NCBI RefSeq assembly: GCF_014193585.1 | Contig: NZ_BLXY01000001.1 | Location: 602,033 to 666,032, forward strand | Direction of reading: 5' to 3' | DNA from: Geomonas paludis | GTDB taxonomy: Bacteria; Desulfobacterota; Desulfuromonadia; Geobacterales; Geobacteraceae | Length of the DNA: 64,000 nucleotides | Shown here: in pieces, positions 27,251 to 36,012 of the stretch | Numbering within the stretch: position 1 is the first letter of the stretch | How the letters are laid out: every line of letters starts with the position of its first letter | Program-made: the position numbers and the translations under genes | Notes under the pieces: model-generated | Databases searched by the model: none | What the model was told of the DNA's origin: nothing | What the model saw: the letters and a program-made list of their open reading frames with translations, nothing else

Positions 27251-27739
27251 TCACTCGTCGCCGGTACTGTTGCTGCGCCTGCTCTGGGCCCTGAGTTCCC
27301 TGCGCGAGAGCCGCCCCGGGGGACGGGTCGAGTTTTGGGCTGCGGGTGCGCGTTCCGCAACCGGTGCGGCCGGGGATGCCGCGGCTGCCGCAGGAGTACC
27401 CGGCGCCTGGGGGGCTGCCGCCTGGGGGGGGTGCGGCGGTTCCGGCGCTGCCGTGGGCTGAACCGACGGTGCCTGTACCAGGAGCGGCTGGGGCGCCGGC
27501 GCGGCGCTTCGGCCCGCAGCGGCTGGTGCTGCCGGTGTTGGCGGCTGTGCCGTTGCCAGTCCTCCCAGTTTTCCGGTCGCCACGTCGAGCACCCGCGCCT
27601 TTTTCAGGTAGCGCGCCGGGATCTCGTGCAGGCTGTTGGTGTAGAACCTGGTCCCGGTATTGTCTTTCCAGGTGTAGATCTCGGCGCAAGCAGCCGTTGC
27701 ACTCATAAGAACCATCAGGACTGCCAGAAGACCCTTCAT
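27251..27739 (-). CDS. Secreted DUF4124-domain protein with Ala/Pro-rich tail
   Basis: A 162-residue protein with signal peptide ([19 protein letters not shown], cleavage before EIYTW). The DUF4124 core follows: [20 protein letters not shown]. The remaining 110 residues are low-complexity Ala/Pro with a basic C-terminus ([12 protein letters not shown]). GGGAGGAATAC precedes the ATG. DUF4124 is common at the N-terminus of envelope proteins of unknown role; here it is the only domain. The proline-rich tail may span the cell wall. Confidence 0.8.
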   Translation of the reverse strand: MKGLLAVLMVLMSATAACAEIYTWKDNTGTRFYTNSLHEIPARYLKKARVLDVATGKLGGLATAQPPTPAAPAAAGRSAAPAPQPLLVQAPSVQPTAAPEPPHPPQAAAPQAPGTPAAAAASPAAPVAERAPAAQNSTRPPGRLSRRELRAQSRRSNSTGDE

Positions 27740-27843
27740 GTATTCCTCCCAAGCAATGCAGACAACGTCACCTATTATTCAGGATAACCCCCTCAGCTTC
27801 AAGCCAAAAGGTGAAGATACTTTTCGGCAGATGTGGCTCTTTC

Positions 27844-27872
27844 TTGACCAGGTGCCCGTCATGCAATATTTA
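27844..27872 (+). promoter_or_regulatory. Candidate promoter of msrB
   Basis: TTGACC (27844-27849) and TATTTA (27867-27872), spacer 17 bases, 66 bases before the msrB start. Confidence 0.6.
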
Positions 27873-27938
27873 CCCGCCTATGCTATCCTAAGGGCTGTGC
27901 AAGAGGAGATGTTACAGTCACCTACAGGAGATTGCGCC

Positions 27939-28454
27939 ATGAACTATGGGAGACTCGTTCTGGGTTTTTTGTTCTTTGTCGCGGCGGCAATAGGTATCGA
28001 AGCTGACGCCGCTTCCCGTATCAAGGTCTATTCAGCCGAAACGAGGAGCTACATCATGTCTGACGAGGTAGTGAAGACCAACGCGGAGTGGAAGAAGATA
28101 TTGACGCCTGAGCAGTATCACATCCTTCGGGAAAAGGGGACCGAGCGTGCCTTTACCGGCAAATACGCCGCGACCCATGATCACGGTATCTACCGTTGTG
28201 CGGGGTGCGGGCTGGACCTGTTCAAGTCCGAGGACAAGTTCGAGTCCGGTACCGGGTGGCCAAGCTTCACCTGGCCGATAGCCAAGGAAAACGTGAAGAC
28301 CGAGACGGACCGCAGCTTCTTCAGTACGCGGACCGAGGTGTTGTGCCGTCGCTGCGGTGGCCACCTGGGCCATGTCTTCAACGACGGACCAAAACCCACC
28401 GGACTGCGCTACTGCATGAACTCCGCCGCGCTGCAGTTCGTGGCGACGAAATAG
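27939..28454 (+). CDS. msrB: Exported peptide-methionine (R)-S-oxide reductase MsrB
   Basis: A 171-residue repair enzyme for methionine-R-sulfoxide. An N-terminal hydrophobic signal ([21 protein letters not shown]) points to the periplasm. The catalytic domain has two zinc CxxC pairs (RCAGCG and [12 protein letters not shown]), the GTGWPSF substrate motif, and the catalytic Cys in RYCMNSAAL. The ATG at 27939 follows AGGAG; the longer open frame to 27738 has no ribosome site. It precedes an exported msrA, with a CGCAAAG palindrome in between. Together they would repair both sulfoxide stereoisomers outside the cytoplasm. Confidence 0.93.
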   Translation: MNYGRLVLGFLFFVAAAIGIEADAASRIKVYSAETRSYIMSDEVVKTNAEWKKILTPEQYHILREKGTERAFTGKYAATHDHGIYRCAGCGLDLFKSEDKFESGTGWPSFTWPIAKENVKTETDRSFFSTRTEVLCRRCGGHLGHVFNDGPKPTGLRYCMNSAALQFVATK

Positions 28455-28493
28455 GGGGAAGAAGATACGAAGGCTTGGAACCCTTTATTTAAC

Positions 28494-28590
28494 GCAAAGC
28501 CGCAAAGGCGCAAAGAACAGCAAATCTAATATTTTAAAACGTCTTGTGCTTCTCTGCCTTACTTTGCGCCTTCGCGGCTTTGCGTTAATA
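28494..28590. repeat. Inverted array of CGCAAAG-type units
   Basis: AACGCAAAGCCGCAAAGGCG plus CAAAG (28494-28518) facing CTTTGCGCCTTCGCGGCTTT plus GCGTT (about 28562-28587), with an AT-rich loop of about 45 bases. Same design as the AGATTAAG, GGGATAAA, TTCTACG and CACAGAG arrays in this window. Confidence 0.75.
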
Positions 28591-28612
28591 ACAGGGGGTT
28601 TGGGGAGGCACA

Positions 28613-29218
28613 ATGAAAATACGGGCTATAGTAACGGCCGCCTTGCTGCTGGTCTTGGCGATGGCAGGTTCTTTGCCGGCGGCGCAGTTGCAGAAGGCGA
28701 CCTTTGCCGGCGGCTGCTTCTGGTGCATGGAGCATCCCTTCGACGAACTGCCGGGGGTGGTGTCGGTGACGTCGGGCTATACCGGCGGCCACATGAAGAA
28801 CCCGACCTACGAGCAGGTCTCCGCGGGCATCACCGGCCATGCGGAATCGGTGCAGGTCCTCTACGATCCGTCCAAGATCAGCTATGACAAGCTGCTCAAC
28901 CGCTACTGGCACAACATCGACCCCACCGTGAAGGATCGCCAGTTCTGCGACGTCGGGGAACAGTACCGGAGCGCCATCTTCTATCACAACGACGAGCAGC
29001 GCCGCTTGGCCCTGCAGTCCAAGCAGGCCCTGGAGAAGAGCAGGCAGTTGAAAGCGCCCATCCAGACCGAGATCGTTGCGGCCACGCAGTTCTACCCGGC
29101 GGAAGAATATCACCAGCACTATTACAAGAAGAACCCGCTGCGGTATTCTTACTACCGCCTGAGCTGCGGCCGGGACCACAGGCTCAAGGAACTCTGGGGG
29201 GATCAGGCGGGGAAGTAG
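28613..29218 (+). CDS. msrA: Exported peptide-methionine (S)-S-oxide reductase MsrA
   Basis: A 201-residue repair enzyme for methionine-S-sulfoxide. The signal peptide is MKIRAIVTAALLLVLAMAGSLPAA. The active site is AGGCFWCMEHPF (catalytic Cys in GCFWC). GYTGGHMKNPTYEQVSAGITGHAE and YHNDEQRRLA are conserved family blocks. The C-terminus has one further Cys (LSCGRD) that could act in disulfide recycling. It lies 158 bases behind msrB and is followed by a REP-like palindrome whose first base is the last base of the stop codon. Confidence 0.94.
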   Translation: MKIRAIVTAALLLVLAMAGSLPAAQLQKATFAGGCFWCMEHPFDELPGVVSVTSGYTGGHMKNPTYEQVSAGITGHAESVQVLYDPSKISYDKLLNRYWHNIDPTVKDRQFCDVGEQYRSAIFYHNDEQRRLALQSKQALEKSRQLKAPIQTEIVAATQFYPAEEYHQHYYKKNPLRYSYYRLSCGRDHRLKELWGDQAGK

Positions 29219-29310
29219 GGGACTGGCTCCGCCAGGTGCCTGTCCCCTTGGTGGCTGAGCTGAAAGGAGCGTTCCGCTAAAGGGACAGGCACCTAACGGA
29301 GCCAGTCCCT
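29218..29310. repeat. GGGACTGGCTCCG-family palindrome
   Basis: Left arm GGGACTGGCTCCGCCAGGTG plus CCTGTCCCC, right arm GGGACAGGCACCTAACGGAG plus CCAGTCCC. The loop (TTGGTGGCTGAGCTGAAAGG plus AGCGTTCCGCTAA) is nearly the exact complement of the loop in the copy at 47786-47879. Confidence 0.87.
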
Positions 29311-29329
29311 CCTCTGACCGGGGGATGCC

Positions 29330-31075
29330 ATGAAGAACCGGGAAATCGCCAGGATGTTCGATGAGATAGCAGACATCATGGACATCCGGCAGGACAACGT
29401 CTTCAAGATCAGGGCCTATCGACGGGCCGCCCTCAACCTGGAAGGGCTGAACCGGGACCTGGCCCAGATGTCGCACAAGGAGCTCCTGGAAATCCCGGGG
29501 GTGGGGGCGGACTTGGCCGCGCGCATCGAGGAGTACCTGCAGACCGGAACTACGGCCTACTACGAGCAGTTGAAGAAGGAGGTGCCCGCCGGGGTCTTCA
29601 CCCTGCTGGCGGTACCCGACCTGGGGCCGAAGACGGCGAAGGCGATCTACGAGGCGCTGCAGATCACCAGCCTCGAAGAGCTGGAACAGGCGGCCCGGGA
29701 CCACCGCCTGAGCGGCATCAAGGGGATCAAGGAGAAGACCGAGGAGAACATCCTGAAAGGGATCCAGGCGGTGAAGCGGGGGCGGGAGCGACAGCCGCTG
29801 GGACGGATGCTGCCGGCGGCGGAGGAATTGGTGGCGGCCCTCAAACAGATGGCGCCCCTGGAGCGGATCGAGGTGGCCGGAAGCATCAGGCGCCGGCGCG
29901 ACAGCATCAAGGACATCGATATCGTGGCTACCTCCCCCGACCCCGCCAGCGTCATGGAGGCGTTCCTGAACCTGACCCAGGTGCACGACGTGATCATGCG
30001 CGGCCCGACCAGGGCCAGCGTCACCATCCGGGAAGGGGTGCAGGTGGACCTGCGCGTGGTCGAGCCCGCTTCCTACGGCGCTGCCCTCGCCTACCTGACC
30101 GGAAGCCAGGCCCACAACGTCCGGCTGCGGGAGATGGCGCAGAAGCGCGGGATGAAGATCAACGAGTACGGCATCTTCCGGGAGGAGGACAACGTGCGCC
30201 TGGGGGGCGAGAACGAGGAGGATGTCTACCGCCTGCTCGAGCTCCCCTTCGTGCCCCCGGTCCTGCGCGAAGACCGCGGCGAGATCGAGGCGGCGCAGGC
30301 GGGAAAACTGCCGCAGTTGGTGACCCGGGAGCAGATACTCGGGGACCTGCACGTCCATTCCCGCTGGAGCGACGGAGCCCACGGCATCGCCGAGCTGGTG
30401 GAGGCGGCGCGCCTGCACGGGTTTTCCTATATCGCTGTCACTGACCATTCCCAGGGGCTGGGGGTGGCGCGGGGCCTGACGGTGGAGCGAATCCGGGAGC
30501 AGCAGGCGGAGATCGCCGGGTTGAACCGCGAGCTGAAGGGTTTCCGGGTGCTGCACGGCACCGAGATGGACATCCGCGGCGACGGCACTCTCGATTTTCC
30601 GGATGACGTCCTGAAAGATCTCGACGTGGTGGTGGCGTCGATCCACTCCGGCTTCAGCAACTCCAAGGAGGTGATGACCGCGCGCATCGTGGCCGCCATG
30701 AGGAACCCGTACGTGCACATCATCGCCCATCCCACCGGACGGATCATCGGGGAACGGGAGGGATACCAGCTGGACATGGAAGAGGTGCTCCAGGTGGCCA
30801 GGGAGACGGGGACGGCGATGGAGATCAACGCGTACCCGCTGCGGCTGGACCTGGAAGACCGCTACGTGCGCCGCGCCAAGGAGCTGGGCGTCAAGATCGC
30901 CATCAATACCGACACCCACGCCAAGATCCAGTTCGAGACCCTCCCCTGGGGGATCTCGGTCGCCCAGCGCGGCTGGCTGGAGCGGGATGACGTGCTGAAC
31001 GCGCTGACGGCGGATGAGTTGTTGAAAGTGTTGCATAAGAAGAGAAAGCATAAGAAGGCGTACCCGCATCGGTAA
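29330..31075 (+). CDS. polX: Bacterial family X DNA polymerase / PHP phosphoesterase (PolX)
   Basis: A 581-residue base-excision-repair polymerase. Order of domains: helix-hairpin-helix region (MFDEIADIMDI, then LLEIPGVGADLAARIEEYL at about residue 50), a pol beta-type nucleotidyltransferase (EVAGSIRRRRDSIKDIDIVA with catalytic Asp pair at about residue 200), and a C-terminal PHP domain. The PHP domain starts DLHVHSRWSDGAHG at about residue 340 and has TDHSQG, HGTEMDIRGDG, SIHSGF, HPTGR and NTDTHA, which are metal ligands for a 3'-5' exonuclease. Normal length and all motifs present. Single gene between repeats. Confidence 0.95.
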   Translation: MKNREIARMFDEIADIMDIRQDNVFKIRAYRRAALNLEGLNRDLAQMSHKELLEIPGVGADLAARIEEYLQTGTTAYYEQLKKEVPAGVFTLLAVPDLGPKTAKAIYEALQITSLEELEQAARDHRLSGIKGIKEKTEENILKGIQAVKRGRERQPLGRMLPAAEELVAALKQMAPLERIEVAGSIRRRRDSIKDIDIVATSPDPASVMEAFLNLTQVHDVIMRGPTRASVTIREGVQVDLRVVEPASYGAALAYLTGSQAHNVRLREMAQKRGMKINEYGIFREEDNVRLGGENEEDVYRLLELPFVPPVLREDRGEIEAAQAGKLPQLVTREQILGDLHVHSRWSDGAHGIAELVEAARLHGFSYIAVTDHSQGLGVARGLTVERIREQQAEIAGLNRELKGFRVLHGTEMDIRGDGTLDFPDDVLKDLDVVVASIHSGFSNSKEVMTARIVAAMRNPYVHIIAHPTGRIIGEREGYQLDMEEVLQVARETGTAMEINAYPLRLDLEDRYVRRAKELGVKIAINTDTHAKIQFETLPWGISVAQRGWLERDDVLNALTADELLKVLHKKRKHKKAYPHR

Positions 31076-31081
31076 GCCGGC

Positions 31082-31199
31082 ACCGTACCCCTCTCCCTTT
31101 GGGAGAGGGTGGCCGGAGGCCGGGTGAGGGAGATGCCCGGATGCTGGTTTGCATAGTGCGACGCCCTCACCCCGGCCCTCTCCCAAAGGGAGAGGGGGA
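31082..31199. repeat. Two-hairpin REP-like element
   Basis: CCCTCTCCCTTTGGGAGAGGG plus TGGCCGGAGGCCGGGTGAGGG, about 40 bases, then CCCTCACCCCGGCCCTCTCC plus CAAAGGGAGAGGGG. It lies in the polX to EVE-gene gap and ends about 20 bases before the chosen EVE start. Confidence 0.87.
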
Positions 31200-31219
31200 T
31201 GATGACAAAAGGAACCGAC

Positions 31220-31684
31220 ATGCCCAACTACTGGCTCTTCAAGAGCGAACCCTCCAGCTTCTCCCTCGATGATCTCAAAAGCCGCCCCGACGCCACCGAG
31301 CATTGGGACGGCGTCCGCAATTTCCAGGCGCGCAACTTCCTGCGCGACCAGGTGCAGGTCGGCGACCAGGTGCTCTTCTACCACAGCAACGTGGCCGAAC
31401 CGGGCGTGGTCGGCATCGCCGAGGTGGTGAGAAGCGGCTACCCGGACTTCACCGCCTTCGATCCCAACAGCAAGTACTTCGATCCCAAGAGCGCCCCGGA
31501 CAAGCCGACCTGGTACATGGTCGACGTGCGCTTCGTGCGCGAGCTGCCGCGGCCGGTGACCCTGTCCGAGTTGAAGACCATCCCGGAACTGGGCGGGATG
31601 GCCCTCTTGAACCGCAGCCGCCTGTCGATCCAGCCGGTGCGCAAGGATGAGTGGGACCGCATCATGAGGCTCGCGGGCCTATGA
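31220..31684 (+). CDS. EVE-domain protein
   Basis: A 154-residue single-domain EVE (PUA-like) protein of the thymocyte-nuclear-protein-1 type. It opens MPNYWLFKSEPSSFSLDDL and has the signature WDGVRNFQARNFLRD, GDQVLFYHSN and VGIAEVV blocks. EVE domains bind modified nucleobases. The ATG at 31220 follows AAAGGA and gives the family N-terminus; two ATGs at 31199/31202 lie at the edge of the REP element. It ends in an ATGA overlap with corA, so the pair is translationally coupled. Why it should be tied to a metal transporter is unclear. Confidence 0.9.
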   Translation: MPNYWLFKSEPSSFSLDDLKSRPDATEHWDGVRNFQARNFLRDQVQVGDQVLFYHSNVAEPGVVGIAEVVRSGYPDFTAFDPNSKYFDPKSAPDKPTWYMVDVRFVRELPRPVTLSELKTIPELGGMALLNRSRLSIQPVRKDEWDRIMRLAGL

Positions 31685-32745
31685 CGTCGATACGGAAGCG
31701 GTCGAAGAAAGCGGGGCTGGCCCCGGGGACGCTGATCCACATGGGGCGCGACAAGGCTGGCGCCACCCGGGTCGACATGGTCTTCTACGACGAGACCCAC
31801 CTGGAGAAGCACCCGGTCGGCACGCTGGATCAATGCCTGATCAAGAAGGGCGCGCCGGGGGTAACCTGGGTCAACGTGGAGGGGCTGTCCGACCTCGAGG
31901 TGTTGCGGCACTTCGGCAGCTGCTACGGCATCCACCCGCTGGTCCTGGAAGACATCCTCGCCACGGACCAGCGCCCCAAGGCGGCCGACTACGGAGAGTA
32001 CCTCTACGTCGTGCTGAAGATGATCGCTCTCGACGAAGAGAGCGCGGAGATCAAGAGCGAGCAGGTGAGCCTGGTGTTGGGGCGCAACTACCTGATCTCG
32101 TTTCAGGAAGGGCTGGAAGGGGATGTGTTCGAACAGGTGCGCGCCCGCCTGGCCAACGAGAAGGCGAGGCTGCGGGCCATGGGGCCGGATTTACTGCTGC
32201 ACGCCCTTTTGGACGTGATCGTTGACCACTACTTCCTGGTACTGGAGCAGTTGGCGGACCGGATCGAGGACATCGAGGACGAGCTGATCGACAACCCCAC
32301 CACGGCGACGGTCCAGGCCATTTACGGGCTCAAGCGCCAGTTGCTCTTCCTGCACAAGGTGTTCTGGCCGCTGCGCGAGGTGGTGAGCAGCCTGCAGCGC
32401 CGCGATTCGCAGCTGATCCAGGACACAACGGTGATCTACCTGCGCGACCTCTACGACCACACCGTCCAGGTGCTCGACACCCTGGAGACTCTGCGCGAGA
32501 TGCTCTCGGGCATGCTGGACATCTACCTCTCCAGCGTCTCGAACCGGTTGAACGAGGTGATGAAGGTGCTGACCATCATCGCCACCATTTTCATGCCGCT
32601 TTCCTTCATAGCCGGGTGGTACGGCATGAACTTCAAGGCGATGCCCGAATTGGACTGGCCCTACGGCTACCCGGCCGTCTTCGTTTTGTGCCTCACCATA
32701 GCCGGCGGCATGCTGGTCTACTTCAAGAAGAAGCGCTGGCTGTAA
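31681..32745 (+). CDS. corA: CorA-type divalent cation (Mg2+/Co2+) transporter
   Basis: A 354-residue inner-membrane channel. The large cytoplasmic N-terminal domain is followed by two C-terminal transmembrane helices. The selectivity motif YGMNF sits at the end of the first helix (about residues 313-317), after TIIATIFMPLSFIAGWYGMN. The second helix (PAVFVLCLTIAGGMLVYF) ends in KKKRWL. The start ATG overlaps the EVE stop (ATGA). Family membership is clear; Mg2+ versus Co2+ preference is not visible. Confidence 0.95.
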   Translation: MTSIRKRSKKAGLAPGTLIHMGRDKAGATRVDMVFYDETHLEKHPVGTLDQCLIKKGAPGVTWVNVEGLSDLEVLRHFGSCYGIHPLVLEDILATDQRPKAADYGEYLYVVLKMIALDEESAEIKSEQVSLVLGRNYLISFQEGLEGDVFEQVRARLANEKARLRAMGPDLLLHALLDVIVDHYFLVLEQLADRIEDIEDELIDNPTTATVQAIYGLKRQLLFLHKVFWPLREVVSSLQRRDSQLIQDTTVIYLRDLYDHTVQVLDTLETLREMLSGMLDIYLSSVSNRLNEVMKVLTIIATIFMPLSFIAGWYGMNFKAMPELDWPYGYPAVFVLCLTIAGGMLVYFKKKRWL

Positions 32746-33140
32746 GCAAAAGGGGACAGGCACCTGCGGAGCCAGTCCCCTTCCAACGGGGCTCAGCCCC
32801 CAAAACCAAATCCCCCTCCCCCCTTTTCCTGGTTTTCCTGGTTCCCAAGCTCCAGCTTGGGAACCCCCCATGGCGCAAAGCTCCAGCTTTGCATCCGAGG
32901 GCAGTTGGAGCTTCCGAGAGGTTTTGCGTTCCCAAGGTGGACCTTGGGAACGAGATCAAGCTGCCCGCCTGCTGTTCACGAAGCTCTGCACGAGAACCAG
33001 CGTCCTCCCCTTTGTGAAGGGGAGACAGAGGGGATTTGTTTTCAGGTTGGCAGCAAAGATCAAATCCCCCCTGCCCCCCCTTCGCAAAGGGGGGACCCTT
33101 GGGCACGTTTTTGCGCTAAGCGACATACTGTACCGAATTA
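32746..33140. other. Gene-free mosaic of five or more palindromic repeats
   Basis: The 395 bases between convergent corA and pepN contain, in order: a short GGGGACAGGCACCTGCGGAG plus CCAGTCCCC hairpin (32752-32780); GTTCCCAAGCTCCAGCTTGG plus GAAC (32841-32864); GCAAAGCTCCAGCTTTGC (about 32875-32892); CGTTCCCAAGGTGGACCTTG plus GGAACG (32927-32952); and a larger inverted pair, CCCCTTTGTGAAGGGG with AGGGGATTTG at 33007-33040 against CAAATCCCCCCTG with CCCCCTTCGCAAAGGGGGG at 33059-33098. No gene is seen. Confidence 0.75.
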
Positions 33141-35783
33141 CTACAGGCTCTTGGCGGCCAGTTCGTACACATCCCTGGCCAGGCCGGGCTCGGCCAGGAT
33201 GCGCTCCAGCTCCTTCTTCATGAGCTCCTGGCGGTGCGCATCGTAGCGCCGCCACCGGCTGAAGGGGGTGAGCATGCGCGCGGCGATCTGCGGGTTGATG
33301 GCGTTCAGGCGCAGGATCTGGTCGGCCAGGAAACGGTACCCCCTGCCGCCGGCATCGTGGAAGCGGACCTGGTTCCCCTGGCTGAAGGCGCCCACCAGCG
33401 AGCGGACCCGGTTCGGGTTGCGCAGGTCGAAGTCCGGGTGCTCCAAAAGCGCCAGCACGCGATCCATGGTGTCGGGCAGACGGGACAGGGCCTGGTGGGT
33501 GAACCACTTGTCGATGACGCCGCGGTCGCCGCGCCAGCAGTCGTAGAAGGAGGCGAGCGCCTCATCGCGCTCGGGGCAGGCGCAGCTGGTGAGTTGCGCG
33601 AGCGCGCCCAGGCTGTCGGTCATGTTGTCGGCGCTTCGATACTGGGCCATGCAGGCGTCGATGGCTTCCTGCCCCCCCGCCGCCATCAGGTAGGCGAGGC
33701 AGAGGTTTTTCAGCCTGCGGCAGCCGGCGAGCCCGTCGTCGGGGCGGTAGGGCGCCTTGGGGGCGCACGCGGCCCGCACGGCGGTCAGTTCACTCCAAAG
33801 CCTGCGGCCCACCGTGGAGCGCACCAGCTCGCGCGCCTGGTGGATGGCGTCCGGGTCGATCACCGCCATCTGCTCGGCCAGGTAGCTCTCGGCGGGAAGG
33901 GTGAGCGTTTCGGCCAGGAAGGCGCGGTCCTGGCTGTCGTCGGCAAGGAGCCTTCTGAAGGATTCGATGAAGCTCTCCGGCACCTGCGCCTGGCGCCCGG
34001 CCTGGATCTCGCCGGTCAGCCCCATGATCAGCTTCACCGCCTGGACCTGTCCCGCCTCCCAGCGCACGAAGGGATCGCTGTCGCGGGTCATCAGGAGGTT
34101 CAGGTCCTCGTCGCTGTAGGGGTACTGGAGCTTGACCGGCGCGCTGAAGTTGCGCAGAAGCGACGGCACCGGGCGCTCCTTGATCCCGGCGAAGGTGAAG
34201 GTTTCCGTCTCCCCCCTGAGTTCCAGGACCCGGGAGGTGCCGGCCGCCGCCGCCTCTCCGGCCAGCTGGAGCGGCAGCTCGTTGCCGTCCCGGTCCAAAA
34301 GCCCCATGGCGAGCGGGATGTGGAAGGGCTTCTTCTCGGGCTGGCCCGGGGTGGAGGGGCAGCTCTGGGTCACGGTGAGGGTGTAGCTGCCGGATTCGGG
34401 GCGGTAGTCGTCGCTGACGGTCAGGACCGGGGTGCCGGCCTGGTCGTACCAGAGCATGAACTGGGACAGGTCGCGCTTGCCCGCGTCCGCCATCGCCTGC
34501 ACGAACTCGTCGACCCGCACGGCCTGCCCGTCGTGGCGCTCGAAGTAGAGGTCCATGCCCGCCCGGAACGCCTCGCGCCCCAGAAGGGTCTGCAGCATCC
34601 GGATCACCTCGCCCCCCTTGTGGTACACGGTCATGCTGTAGAAGTTGTTGATCTCCACGTAGGACTCCGGGCGCACCGGGTGGGCCAGGGGGCCGGCATC
34701 CTCGGCAAACTGCGCGCTGCGCAGGCTCTTCACGTCGGCGATCCTCTTCACCGGGCGCGACTGCATGTCGGCGGAGAATTCCTGGTCCCGGAAGATGGTG
34801 AGCCCTTCCTTCAGCGAGAGCTGGAACCAGTCGCGGCAGGTGATCCTGTTGCCGGTCCAGTTGTGGAAGTATTCGTGCCCGATTACCTCCTCGATGGCCT
34901 CGTAGTCGTCGTCGGTGGCGCTTTCCGGGCTGGCCAGCACGTAGCGGGAGTTGAACACGTTCAGTCCCTTGTTCTCCATCGCCCCCATGTTGAAGTCGTC
35001 CACTGCCACCACCATGTAGGTGTCCAGGTCGTACTCGCGGCCGAACTTTTCCTCGTCCCAGCGCATGGCGCGCATCAGTGACCTGAGGGCGTGCTCGCAC
35101 TTGTCCTTGTTGCGCTCCTCCACGTAGATCTCGAGCTGCACCGCGCGGCCGCTCATGGTGGTGAAGCGGTCGGCGATGTGGACCAGGTCCCCGGCCACCA
35201 CGGCAAAGAGGTAGCTCGGCTTTTTGAAGGGGTCGTGCCAGACGGCGAAGTGGCGCCCGTCGGGGAGGTCGCCCCTGTCGACCAGGTTGCCGTTGGCCAA
35301 AAGCACCGGGCAGCTCGCCTTGTCGGCGCGCAGCGTCACGGTGTAGACCGCCATGACGTCGGGACGGTCGGTGAAGTAGGTGATGCGCCTGAACCCCTCC
35401 GCCTCGCACTGGGTGCAGAGCATGGGGCCGGAGGCGTACAAGCCGGAGAGAGCGCTGTTCTCTTTGGGCTTGATCCGGGTCTCCACCTCGAGGACGAAGC
35501 TCTCGGGAGGGGCGAGTAAGGTAAGGCTGGCGTCGTCGACGCGGTAGGCGTCGCGCTTGACTTCGACCCCGTCCAGCTTGAGCGACACGAGTGTCAGCTC
35601 CTCTCCGTCCAGCACCAGGGGGCTGGCGCCGTTGCTGCGGTCGTGGTTGCTGCGGATGGCGAGCCGGGATAGCACCCGGGTGTCCTCAGGGGACAGGTCG
35701 AAAGTGAGTTCCACTGTATCGACCAGGTAGTCGGGAACCTTGTAGTCCTTTTGATGGATGGTCTGGTGCTGGCACTGTGACAT
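33141..35783 (-). CDS. pepN: Aminopeptidase N (M1 zinc metallopeptidase)
   Basis: An 880-residue cytoplasmic aminopeptidase that removes N-terminal residues from peptides. It has the M1 signatures GAMENKGLN (substrate N-terminus binding) and the zinc site HEYFHNWTGNR with the second Glu in LKEGLTIFRDQEFSAD. A conserved start, VELTFDLSPEDTRVLSRL, and the C-terminal helical domain are intact. The ATG at 35783 has GAGGGAA upstream and gives MSQCQHQTIHQKDYKVPDY as in relatives; a 41-residue upstream extension is rejected. Single gene, convergent with corA. Confidence 0.96.
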   Translation of the reverse strand: MSQCQHQTIHQKDYKVPDYLVDTVELTFDLSPEDTRVLSRLAIRSNHDRSNGASPLVLDGEELTLVSLKLDGVEVKRDAYRVDDASLTLLAPPESFVLEVETRIKPKENSALSGLYASGPMLCTQCEAEGFRRITYFTDRPDVMAVYTVTLRADKASCPVLLANGNLVDRGDLPDGRHFAVWHDPFKKPSYLFAVVAGDLVHIADRFTTMSGRAVQLEIYVEERNKDKCEHALRSLMRAMRWDEEKFGREYDLDTYMVVAVDDFNMGAMENKGLNVFNSRYVLASPESATDDDYEAIEEVIGHEYFHNWTGNRITCRDWFQLSLKEGLTIFRDQEFSADMQSRPVKRIADVKSLRSAQFAEDAGPLAHPVRPESYVEINNFYSMTVYHKGGEVIRMLQTLLGREAFRAGMDLYFERHDGQAVRVDEFVQAMADAGKRDLSQFMLWYDQAGTPVLTVSDDYRPESGSYTLTVTQSCPSTPGQPEKKPFHIPLAMGLLDRDGNELPLQLAGEAAAAGTSRVLELRGETETFTFAGIKERPVPSLLRNFSAPVKLQYPYSDEDLNLLMTRDSDPFVRWEAGQVQAVKLIMGLTGEIQAGRQAQVPESFIESFRRLLADDSQDRAFLAETLTLPAESYLAEQMAVIDPDAIHQARELVRSTVGRRLWSELTAVRAACAPKAPYRPDDGLAGCRRLKNLCLAYLMAAGGQEAIDACMAQYRSADNMTDSLGALAQLTSCACPERDEALASFYDCWRGDRGVIDKWFTHQALSRLPDTMDRVLALLEHPDFDLRNPNRVRSLVGAFSQGNQVRFHDAGGRGYRFLADQILRLNAINPQIAARMLTPFSRWRRYDAHRQELMKKELERILAEPGLARDVYELAAKSL

Positions 35784-35977
35784 GGCGTTCCCTCTTCTCT
35801 TAAGTATCGTAATGGCTGCGGCCAAGGGTGTTATTGTATCGGGGGCGCCCATTCTTTTCAATGGCCAGAGAAGGTAGAGACATAGATTTGGTGAATGATG
35901 CCGCATGTTTGGCGAGACTGTCCATGGTGGGATGCCGCGATGGACGGCGCCGCCGCAGAGTCAAGCGCCCCAATTTG

Positions 35978-36006
35978 TTGACTTTACAGGTGAATAAGGC
36001 TATACA
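35978..36006 (+). promoter_or_regulatory. Promoter predicted to give a leaderless mRNA
   Basis: TTGACT (35978-35983) and TATACA (36001-36006) with an ideal 17-base spacer. A start site seven bases after the -10 box would be 36013, exactly the A of the next gene's ATG. There is no Shine-Dalgarno sequence in between. Confidence 0.6.
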
Positions 36007-36012
36007 GTCGGC

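Noticed and set aside
28494..28590. c-di-GMP (GEMM) riboswitch suggested by ACGCAAAGCC before msrA
   Set aside because: The segment belongs to an inverted CGCAAAG array and lacks the conserved GEMM joining and receptor-loop sequences.
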